DNA from: Liolophura sinensis
Taxonomy: Eukaryota > Mollusca > Polyplacophora > Chitonida > Chitonidae
Direction of reading: 5' to 3'
NCBI RefSeq assembly: GCF_032854445.1
Contig: NC_088295.1
Location: 37,189,385 to 37,253,384, forward strand
Length of the DNA stretch: 64,000 nt
The notes under the pieces are model-generated. The model searched no databases, had not been told where the DNA came from, and saw only the letters and a program-made list of their open reading frames with translations. Position numbers and translations under genes: made by a program. This document shows, in pieces, positions 44,801 to 56,800 of the stretch (position 1 is its first letter; the number at the start of each line of letters is the position of its first letter).

Positions 44801-47800
44801 CATACCTGAATATTTTCATGAAATGTTTCACCTAATACTCATTTGACAGTACCAAGTTGTTTGAAAATCCTGTGTTTGTGCTATGAGAAGACTACACTAA
44901 TTCATATATATATCGTCACATAATGTAGTCTCACCCTCTCATCACCCAATAATATACATACAGTTTGTATATTTAAATAGGGTGGATGCTGGCCTCCATT
45001 GCATAGGTGAAATATTTTGAGTATGATGTAAAACACCAATAAAATAAATAAGTAAAAAGTCCGTGGAATTATGGCCTGTCAAAGAACTGTTATATATCTG
45101 ACCTATATTACTTACTTCCTGATTAGTTTAATGTTAAATCTCTATTGTTGTTTACCACTGAATCTTGTCTACATTGAAAAGACCAAATATAGGCCCTTGT
45201 CACATGGCTTGGGAATACTGTTTATAGATTAGGTGGATTAACTCAGACTGTCTCTATTGTACTTATTCAGATTCGCAATGATTTATATTCATGGTGTAAT
45301 CCCTGGTTAAGTAAACATTGTAAGATGAGATATCAATATAAGTAGTGCTTCCTGCTGGAAGGAGACAGGGAGATTTGGTTTGAAGAGTGACCATTAAGAG
45401 CCTCTGAATCCTGGTCACTCCCTGTACTGTTATACAATCCTGGGTTGAGTCACACCTATGACTTTAATAGAGGAAGTTGTAACTTCCTCGCATGGAGTTC
45501 AGCATGAAGGGGATAATTCAACAAATAGTTGACCCGTATCAGTATGATGACTCGGACCGGGCGGCTTACTCTTCTTCGGTAAGTCGTCTCAGTGAAGCAA
45601 CACTAGATAAAAGAGTGGTGGAAATCTATCCTGCAACAAGGAGGCACATTACATGCACTCTAAGGATTCCTTTGTCGTCATATGACTGAAATATTGTCAA
45701 GTACGACATTTAACCCCCAAGAACTCACTCACTCACTCACCCTATGTTATACAGACAATAAACAAATCATTGTTGACTACATGTATACGAGGCTTGGAAT
45801 ATTTCTGCTGTTCAGTTATGATAAACCATTATAACAGAATTGACTGGACAACACAACAGTCCTTCTCAGAACTACCTATGTGGCCATACGCCCGGTTTTA
45901 AAATAATAGATTATTTAATGTATGATGTTCTTTGTACATATAGCTTAAGTTCACATAAGCCTCTTGTTGGAAAACAAAAAACCCTCACATCTTCATCATT
46001 AGCTACATCTCAATATTGTGAAGTTTCTTGTCTCTTAGGTTTATATTTGTATGCTCTCAGGAAAGAATTTGATTGCTTTTTTCCCTTGACATATCACTAC
46101 AAACCAAAGAGTACACAATGGCCCCTATCATTAGGCCTCTGTATACAGAGGATCAGTCCCATTTATGCTTGAATGTCTCAGAAATGGGGAAAATTCCATT
46201 GTGTTTAATGCTGCAAACTTGACAAATGTTTCCTGTTATGTCATGCAGATGATCATGTGTGCTGGCTCCTGTGTTTGCTGACTTCATTATAGTTCTATAT
46301 ACGGCACATCCAACTGCGGAAACTAAGATGTGTGTAAAACCTGCCTGGTTCTGACCCTATATGTTAACTCTCCCACATTATCTAATATGTGTGTTGCCTG
46401 AGGGAGGAAAAGTCTTGTAATATCTCCAGTGTTTCATGGTTTGAATGTCTTGGCGAGATGTACATGTTAGAGAATAGCCGGCAATGTCACTTGTTTACTG
46501 CCCTCTACCAGACAGGGCAGACATATCCCATGTGGGCCAGCCTCAAGGCTATACAGTCTGGATCATCAGTACATATGCATTCATCACATTGTCTTAAGTT
46601 AATGCTACTAAGCCTTTCAGCTTTTGAAAGCTCTCATATATATATATTTATATAGGCTAATGCTGTTAGTTATATAGAAGTACCTAATAAAATAATATCT
46701 TTAATGAAACTTCAGCATCCGTTACATGCATGATGCAACACTAAACCTTTTCTCTTCTGATGGAGTATGTAAACAATAACATTGTAGAAGACTTACTGTT
46801 GTTACATCGCAGGATATATTAGAATAGAAATAGAATAAGACAGTTAAGAAACCACAACACTGTACATTCTTCAGGAAAAGGGAATGACTGCCTCAATCCT
46901 GTAAGACATCCGTTGCCTGCATGATCGGCAGAATGAATCAGATTCTGCATATATGTATCTCTGTTGGCATATGTTTCAAATGTAACAGATGGTTAGGTGT
47001 AAGCCTCTGTCTTAAGGCTTGAACAATTAGATCTTCAAGAAATTGTGTGTACCATGTTTTTGAAACAGATCATAGTCAGATACTATAGCTAGTATCCCAG
47101 TCGCATGAAGGGAATCCACAAGAGATCCATGCCTCTGCTGTTCTGAGGGTTGTGATGGCATAAAACTGTTTAGTGGGTCTTACATGCAGCTCATTTGGAG
47201 ATCATTTCATTGCCTTCCTGGAGCCTCCCTGGCCGAGGCGGTTAGAATACCACCACAGCACAATGACCCAGGAGCCTCTTGTCAATATGGTCGCTGTGAT
47301 TTCAAGTCCAGCTCATGCTGGTTTCCTCTCTGGCAATACATGGGAAAGCCTTCCAGTAACCTGTGGATTGTCGTGGGTTTCCCTCCACCATAATCTGATT
47401 GCCATCATATACATGAAATATTCAGCGAAGCTATCAAATCAATTAGCCATATATTATCAGTGTTATATACAGGTACAGTTATTTATTTATACATGATAGT
47501 TTCATTGTAGATTACAATGGAGCCTTGTCTTCTTGTCAGGTGTTAATTTAAAAGAGATAAAAATAAATCTCCATGCCTGTAGCCATCTGTGGGCATGTCA
47601 GTTAATAGAATTTAATCCAAATGTCAGCTGTCTGCAAATGACGATGTATATAACTTTAGTTTCCCTCACTATATCTCCACCTCCCCCCCACCCCCCCCAC
47701 CCCCACCCCCCATCTCTTCTCACTAAAAAGCTGTCAAATTTTAAACAAGCTGTCATGGTTGTTGTAATGATAGACTCACAAGCAATTTGCCATCCTAATT

Positions 47801-50800
47801 ACACAGGTATACACTTACACAGAAGCCCTCATCACTAAGCTATATAGCACTCATGTCATCCTGCATCACATGACCACTAATTTTGAAATACAAACCAGAA
47901 GAAATAGTTAAGCAGTAAACATGTCTGTAAATTTCTGAAGATTTTTGTATCAGTCAACTATGTTTTGCAGCTGAATATTGAGAAAACAAGTTGGAAAATA
48001 TCTTGTGTCCATCCACGTTTAGCAGTAAATGCATGTAATATTCCATCCAAGTAAATTAAGCTATCAACATGTATACAACATCATGTAGGTTTGAAGCATG
48101 CACACACAGTCACAGGTTTGCCTACATGTATACACCGTCATGTAGGTGTGAAACGTGCACACACAGTCACAAATTTGCCTACATGTATACACCATCATGT
48201 AGGTGTGAAACATGTATACACAGTCACAGATTTGCCTACATGTATACATCATCATATAGGTGTGAAGCATGCACACACAGTCACAGATTTGCCTACATGT
48301 ATACATCCTAATGTAGGTGTGAAGCATGCACACACAGTCACAGATTTGCCTACATGTATACATCATCATATAGGTGTGAAGCATGTATACACAGTCACAG
48401 ATTTGCCTACATGTATACACCATCATGTAGGTGTGAAACATGTATACACAGTCACAGATTTGCCTACATGTATACATCATCATATAGGTGTGAAGCATGC
48501 ACACACAGTCACAAATTTGCCTACATGTATACACCATCATGTAGGTGTGAAACATGTATACACAGTCACAGATTTGCCTACATGTATACATCATCATATA
48601 GGTGTGAAACGTGTTCTAGGCAAATCTGTGACTGTGTGTACATGCTTCACACAGTCACAGATTTGCCTACATGTATACATCTTTATGTAGGTGTGAAGCA
48701 TGCACACACAGTCACAGATTTGCCTAGAACACCAGTCAAATAGAATTAAATAATTAATAAGCCAACAAACGTTCAAAGAATGCGTTAAAAGCTAACATTG
48801 ACTCTGCTGTGTGTTTTACTAGCCACTGAATATCCCAGACGCATACAAGGATGATCGGTTTGATCCTGCGGTAAGTAAACTTTGTTATCTCCTCTGTCTG
48901 ACAGGGAACACATGTAGAGTTGTGTGTGTTACTCTGATGTGAGCAGTTCTTGTCATTGTGAAGAGGTGCTGTCAGCTCATATCTCCCTCTACAACATAAT
49001 GTTATTACATAAATCAAGGCAATCATTAGGACTTTAGCATCTGCTTTCTATAATGGGCCTACAGTGCGGCGAAGATGCAACTGAAACTGGCATAGAAAAA
49101 CGTTAGGCTGATGTTCCAGCATTCTTTCTTAATTACTTTTTGGCTCCTTCGTCCTACAGCCTTCAGTGTGCAAAAAAAATCTCACATTTCAAAACTTTGC
49201 TGCCAGTTTGTTCAAGATGTGATAATTTGAAACCCTCCATAACATGGGGGAAAAGTTAAATGAAGTCTACAAGGTGTTTTTATTGGATTCTGAGGCATCC
49301 TGTGGCACTGTCTTAAGATCAGAAGATGTTGGAAGAAAAAGCATTAGTTTTTCTTGCCTAACTGAAAAGATCTGATGCCTTTATGACATCTAATTTACAA
49401 AAGCAATTTTGATCGTAGAGAATTTTAGTGATTTTCATCGCTCGTCTGTGATATCAGTTTAGATTGATTTGACATTAGTTCAATGAAGTGTGTGGCAAAC
49501 AGCTTACTTTGCTTCCTACAGAAAAGGAAATTGAGCTGTAGTATTTCTCCAAATGACTTTTCATTTGATTCTTATCACTTTGTGTTGATAAAATCTTTAA
49601 TTTAACAGCCATGTGTAATCATCCAAGAAAGATTACTGATTTTATCGAAATGTAACTATTGAATTAAAAAATTGTTGTCCAAGGTCAAAGTCTCTCCAGT
49701 CTTGGGGGAAAAAAGAAACTGATTGCAGATAATTACAATATTTTTTTACACATTTATCTGTAACCCTTCTTTTTCAGTGTTAAGGATTGCCGATGTGGTT
49801 AGAAGACTCAGTCGCATCATTGTTGTCACGCCTAAATGCATTCTCAATCTTAGATCATCATCAGAATGGTTATACTGTAATTAGACATTGCCATTATTCA
49901 TTATCAAAATTGGTTTGTTCACACACCATGCTGCCCTCAGACGCTATTTCACTGCCCACCCGCTAGTAACATTCTGGTGTATACTAGTATATGGTGCATA
50001 TGTTCTGCCATGTCCATCATACTTACATGTAAATGCTTGAATTAAGTTTGCTCACATAAGCCTACATGTTTCTTACACTTGTACAGGAGTACCCTCACAT
50101 TGTTGGGCCTGTTCACATATTCATATATCTGAAAATATTAGTCATGCAAACCTGTAAAGAGCATCCAATGCTCTTCCCAGTATGAGTCAAGAGTTGGCTG
50201 TTTAACTCATCCCTCTGTATTCCTTATTGTTAAGGTAACTCTGTAATTTTTGATCAAAGTCAGCATTTCAGCTGCTCTTTCGTTATTAAACTAGCTTGAT
50301 AATATGGATTTGATCATGGCAGCTAGCATAATAAGTCTATAGAAAACTTGGGGGATCCCAAGACATGTTCCTTCAATGCTGCAGCTAATTAGGGTGTTCA
50401 TTTGTCTATCACAGGTGGATGAACTTCAGGGAAACTTTCGCACGCACTCCATCTTGTGTATGCCAATCAAAAACGCTTGCGGTCAGGTGATAGGCGTCAG
50501 TCAGCTCGTTAATAAACTCGATCAAACGCCGTTCAACAAAAATGACGAAAACCTATTTGAGGTATGGCTGATAACATGTAATTAGGATATGCTTGTTTGC
50601 TACAGAACGTCTGTCGTTGGTATTTCATGAAAAATTCTTTCAGATTCTTTTTGGGTTTTTTCCATTAAAATAAGTCTATTGATTATTTAAAATATGCCAG
50701 TAGCTCAGCAATATGTAATCTATTCGAGAAACATCCTAAGTTGTGTGTTGCACTTTTTTTTGCACTTTCTACTATAACATTAATTTATTTGTCTAAGTTG

Positions 50801-53800
50801 TGAAATGTTACATATATGTAAATGTACAGAAGAAAAAATGATAGCAAATATTGAATTTATGAGATCTTTCTTCATGCATTTAATTTTTGATCAGCGGAAC
50901 CCATACAATTTCATCTTGACATTTTGACCCGAGTTATAGCCAACAGGACCAATCACTCAATCATGACATGAACTCGTGTGAAATTTTTTTTTCTTTGTTT
51001 TCTTTTTCTTGGCAGGCTTTTGCAATATTTTGCGGGCTGGGCATCAGCAATACTCAGACTTACGAGAAGGCGGTGAGGGCCATGGCTAAGCAGAGTGTGG
51101 CCTTGGAGGTGTTATCATATCATGCTATAGCTCCTGCTGAACAGGCACAGAGAATAAAGGTAAGTGTGGTCCCGAAGGTGTTATCATATCATGTTATAGC
51201 TCCTGCTGAACAGGCACAGAGAATAAAGGTAATTGTGGCCCCAGAGGTGTTATCATATCATGCTATAGCTCCTGCTGAATAGGCACAGAGAATAAAGGGA
51301 AGTGTGGCCCCGAAGATGCTATCATATCAAGCTATAGCTCCTGCTGAACATGCACAGAGAATAAAGGTAAGTGTGGCCTCGAAGGTGTTATCATATCGTG
51401 CTATAGCTCCTGCTGAACAGGCACAGAGAATAAAGGTAAGCGTGGCCCCGAAGGTGTTATCATATCGTGCTATAGCTCCTGCTGAACAGGCACAGAGAAT
51501 AAAGGTAAGTGTGGCCTCGAAGGTGTTATCATATCGTGCTATAGCTCCTGCTGAACAGGCACAGAGAATAAAGGTAAGCGTGGCCCCGAAGGTGTTATCA
51601 TATCGTGCTATAGCTCCTGCTGAACAGGCACAGAGAATAAAGGGAAATTTGGCCCCGAAGGTGTTATCATATCGTGCTTTAGCTCCTGCTGAACAGACAC
51701 AGAGAATAAAGGTATAAAGTGTGATATATCTCTAACTTCATGATATGATATTCTATAGTAACATTAAAGCAGTGGTATGTTAAAAAACTTTTTAAATGGT
51801 AAATAAATATAAAGTAAATATAAAGGTAAGTATATTTTAATGTTGACTGACCAAGTTTATAAATTTATTATTATAATTAATTATTTTTTTAATCAAAACT
51901 TATCATATCCTCATTACACAGATATTAAAACTGCACAAGTATAGTACAGTGTTTTTGCATTATTATAGTTTAGTAAATTATGAACTTTTATTTGAATAAA
52001 AATAGTGTTACACTTGTAATTACATGAACAGTTTTTATGTGCTAGTATCATTTGTTTTTGTTGTTGACTTTATTTTTCAAGAATTTAGGCATTCCTTCGT
52101 CCAAGTTTTTCAACCTGTTGGATTATGGCTTTAATGACTTTGGCCTGGATGATGATGATACGATACGAGCCTGTATACGAATGTTCCTCGATCTAGATCT
52201 CTTAGAACGCTTCCACATCAATTACGAAGTAAGGGAATGGCTACTTTCTGCTGTTAATAGAATTTAAAATCACTACTCTTTGCACTTCCCAGATTTGGCA
52301 CACTGCAGAATGACATTAGCTGCTGATTAGCCTTGTGTCAGCACACTCTGACATGGTGTATTCCGACCAACCTGTTGGATGCCTAATAATGTGGCAAGAA
52401 ACATATGGATTATGAATGATAGGTTTTTTTTTTTTGATTTTTTTTTTTTTTGATTTTTTTTTTTTTTTGATTGGTGTTTTATGCCTTACTCAAGAATATT
52501 TCACTTATTATGAATGATAGTAATTTGTAAGGCTTTGTATTTTAAATCTGATAATATCCATTTTTCATGGTATGATTATTTTAAGACATTTTGCCCACAT
52601 CAGATTCTTCTTTAATTCAGTGTTATTTCATTCTTTTGTGAACATTTGTTTGTATTTTGAATTGTAAGCAATGTACATATCTCAGAGTATTGGGAGAGAT
52701 GGAGTTTGAGATAAGCAAGTATGTGTATAGGCACAATTAAGTAATCATTGATGTGGATCAAACAGAAGCAATTTGAATTACACATGATTTATATCTGCTG
52801 TGTTCAGGTTCTATGCAGATGGCTGCTGAGTGTGAAGAAGAACTACAGAAATGTCACTTATCATAACTGGAGACACGCCTTCAATGTCGCCCAGACGATG
52901 TTCTGTATGATAAAGGTGAATTGGTCTGACTTTGTTATAACCCTCTCAACAAAGTTAGTGAGGTATACTGGCACCACCCTGTCTGTCTGTCTATCTGTAG
53001 NNNNNNNNNNNNNNNNNNNNNNNNNNNNNNNNNNNNNNNNNNNNNNNNNNNNNNNNNNNNNNNNNNNNNNNNNNNNNNNNNNNNNNNNNNNNNNNNNNNN
53101 NNNNNNNNNNNNNNNNNNNNNNNNNNNNNNNNNNNNNNNNNNNNNNNNNNNNNNNNNNNNNNNNNNNNNNNNNNNNNNNNNNNNNNNNNNNNNNNNNNNN
53201 CTGTAGGGCATGACTTTGTCCATGCATCTCCTCCCAAACTACTGTGCAGATTTCAGTGAAACCCAGCATACATCATCTGAACTTGTGCAGGTTTTTTTCA
53301 TAATGACTCACATGTAGGACTTGGCAGAACAGCGCTATCCATCTATTCAGATTTTCTCCAGTGCAGTTCTTCCTAAAGTGCTGAACCTATTTCTGTGAAT
53401 CATAGCATACATCTTCCCTATAATCTAAACTTGTGCACGCTTAAGTTTATTTACAGTCAGTTAATTATTTTCATACTATTTTCATAAATTGCCCCCATTT
53501 AGGACTTTGCATGACTCTGCTCTCCCATATATTCAAATTTTGTCTATCCAACTCTGCTTAAAGTACTAAGCCTATTTCTAAGAAACACGTCTTTCCTATA
53601 ATCTAAACTTGTGCATGCTTATTTACAATCGGTAATTATTTTCATAATTATTCCCGTTCAGGTACAATAATTGATTTTCATGTACACTGTATTCTCTTCT
53701 GATTGCTCCATTTCTCCATTCAAACTGGATGTGTCAGTTGTGCAATCTATTCACATCATGAATGGCTCATTTTGAGAAAAGAATTCATTTTTTTTTCTTT

Positions 53801-56800
53801 AAAGAGACTTAAACATCACAGAGAAAAACATTATATATATATATAAATATTTAAATAGCCTGTTTGCCAGACTGTGTGTGTAGATGCTGTGGAAACCTAA
53901 ACAAGAGTATCTATATATATATATTTATCTATATATATATATGTTATCTGCTTGTGGACATTGACACGTAAAGTGACAGTCTGGAAACCTAACTTCAACA
54001 CTGGCAGCATGTCATTATACTGTGACTGGACAGGGTGTCATGTCTGTTTTATTTATTTCATTTTATTTATTTATTTGATTGGTGTTTTACCATACTTAAG
54101 AATATTTCACTTATACAACAGCGGCCAGCATTATGGTGGGAGGAAACAGGCAAAGCCTGGGGGAAACCCACGACCATCTGCAGGTTGCTGGGTGACCTTC
54201 CTACGTACGGCTGGAGAGGAAGTCAGCATGAGCTGGACTTGAGCTCACATCGACCGCTTTGATGAGGGGCTCCTGGGTCTTAACACTGCGCTGGCACGCT
54301 AACCAACTGAGCCATGGAGGCTGCCGTCATGTCTTTTGTCTTGGGGTGGACTAGTACATGTATTGTTGTAAATCATTCTTGTAAACATGGTCACATATTA
54401 ATGTAACCAAGATATTTAAGAGATTAACCGAGATTAAGAATTAATATTAAACACCAATCAAACACAACAAAACAGGAAACCATGAACACTACACGAACTA
54501 GAATAGCTCAGTCTGATGAAAGATGAAAAATGTTTTTGAAAGCTGCTCATGTACTTTCGTCCAATTGTTCACGTGTTGTCTTGGTGTGCTTTATAGTGTG
54601 GAGGGCTGGAAAACATGTTGACTGACCAAGAGACGCTGGCCCTGATGGTGGGCTGTCTGTGTCATGATCTGGATCACCGGGGCACCACTAACCAGTTCAT
54701 GATCAAGTAAGTCATAGGCACAACTAACCAGTTCATTATCGTATAAGTCATTTGTCACCACTAACCAGTTCATTATCATAGACCTCATTGACACCACCAG
54801 ACCAGTTCATTATCAAGGAAGTCATTGGCACCACTAACCAGTTCATGATCATTTAAGTCATGAGCACCACAAACCAGCCATAAATGAAGAAACTTCTCCA
54901 GTGGACCAAAATGTAGAGTGTGAACATCAGAATTATTTAATTTTATAACTTTAGGTATATTTATCTGGACTTGGTTGACTGGGTTTGTTTTACTGATTTC
55001 AGAACAGCTTCTCCTCTCGCTCAGCTGTATTCCACTTCCACAATGGAACATCACCACTTTGACCAGTGTATCATGATTCTGAGTACAAAGGTAAAGGCTT
55101 GTTAGATGCTAATTAAAACTATTTAAGTCGTGCATGGCTCCTATGATGTAATATTGAAATAACGGAGTGTGAAAAATACTTAGCAAGGGGACACTACTTT
55201 GCATTAAGAGGGACACGTCCTGGACACAGCCCATCAGTAAAGCTTACATTGTACAAATAAGGTAGACTAATATAAGTGCAGTGATGTGTATTAGCTGTAT
55301 TAATGTGACATCAAGGGCTCGTTAAAGTAATTTGCTGAAGACTATTGAAGTCTCCAAATATTTCAGTTTAATATGATTTTGAGTAATGTGGGCTTGTTTT
55401 TTTAGCATGAGTATTTTCAGTTGTTTTCAGATTGTAGTATAAATGTTATTTGAAGGTGTTTATTTTTGCAGGGTAATGACATACTGGGCAGTGTGAATCA
55501 AGAAGAGTATGAACGTATTATACAGCTCTTAGAGGGCGCTATCCTTGCCACAGACTTAGCACTTTACTTCAGGTTTGTGTAGCTGGGAAAATGTTGCACA
55601 AGTAGAATTTATAAAAAATATTCACACTGCTTAAAAATCATTGAAGTGATTAGTCAAGGACACTGACAGACATTGGTAAAGTTTGAATATGTACTGATGC
55701 ATTCAGTTTTAGTTCTTAATCAACAATTTTCTTCCACAGCTATTGATATGAGGATATGAAGCTGAGTATTATAAGAGTATATAAGTATTATAGCTTTCAG
55801 GTATTTATTGCTTAGTTTTTTTAGCTCTCATGTATGGAAATCCAAGTAGAAGGCTTATCAAGTAAGGTAGATGGTTTTTGTTTGAGTTTTTGTTCGGTGT
55901 AATTTGCCAATGCACTCATACATATAATTCTGGATCCATGCCCAAAAATTTTTCTGCAAAATATGCAGTTTGTTGTACATGGTTATCCATTAGTTTATGT
56001 CATTTACAAAAGGACGTTTTGAGAAAATCGTTTCTGTTCACCAGTGACGTAACACTTAAGGTTGTACTGAAATTTTTGTGTATTCTTACATTTGCTTCAG
56101 GTATAGAGGAGAGTTCTTTGAACTTGTTCAGACAGAAAAAGCTGACTGGAATTGTGATGATCATAAAGATTTGCTCAGGTATGTATCAGAGTCGGGTTAG
56201 CAGGTTGACTGACATCTGCAGGTTTGTGCAGTGTAGCCTGACAACTGCAGCTTGTTGTAGTGTAACCAGACAACTGCAGGTTGGTGTAGTGTAGCCTGAC
56301 AACTGCAGGTTGGTGCAGTGTAGCCTAACAACTGCCGGTTGGTGCAGCATAGCCTGACAACTGTAGGTTGGTAAAGTGTAGCCTGACAACTGCAGGTTGG
56401 TGCAGCATAGCCTGACAACTGCAGGTTGGTGTAGTGTAGCCTGACAACTGCAGGTTGGTGTAGTGTAGCCTGACAACTGCAGGTTGGTGCAGTGTAGCCT
56501 GACAACTGCAGGTTGGTGCAGCATAGCCTGACATCTGCAGGTTGGTGTAGCATAGCCTGACAACTGCAGGTTGGTGCAGTGTAGCCTGACAACTGCAGGT
56601 TGGTGTAGTGTAGCCTGACAAGTGCAGGTTGGTGCAGCATAGCCTGACAACTGCAGGTTGGTGCAGTGTAGCCTGGCAACTGCAGGTTGGTGCAGTGTAG
56701 CCTGGCAACTGCAGGTGGGTGCAGCGTAGCCTGATAACTGCAGGTTGATGAAGTGGCAGTAATCTTTGACTGATGTTTTCATCGCAAAAGTTAGCTGATA

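Larger units (their letters stand above)
44095..48822 (+). other. PDE intron between e4 and e5
   Basis: 4.7 kb holding a diverged duplicate (44299-44512) of sequence also present before e3, a SINE tail fragment at 44981-45056, two SINEs (45505-45745 and 47219-47441), a C-rich tract near 47.7 kb and a 57-bp tandem array (48068-48732). Confidence 0.75.

Noticed and set aside
45492-45689. Exon-like frame with a gtaagt donor (begins [14 protein letters not shown]), superficially like the GIFSQVFD exon
   Set aside because: The segment belongs to a SINE (3' end acgacatttaaccccc plus CTCA tail), phases do not fit between e4 and e5, and e4-e5 join perfectly without it.
48064-48690. Long open frames on both strands (177 and 199 codons) with Cys/His repeats
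   Set aside because: They arise from a 57-base tandem array whose period is a multiple of three; several overlapping frames on both strands are open at once and none has a family match.
52748-53269. Frames running through the N gap
   Set aside because: They are open only because N was translated as unknown residues; PDE exon e9 ends at 52915.
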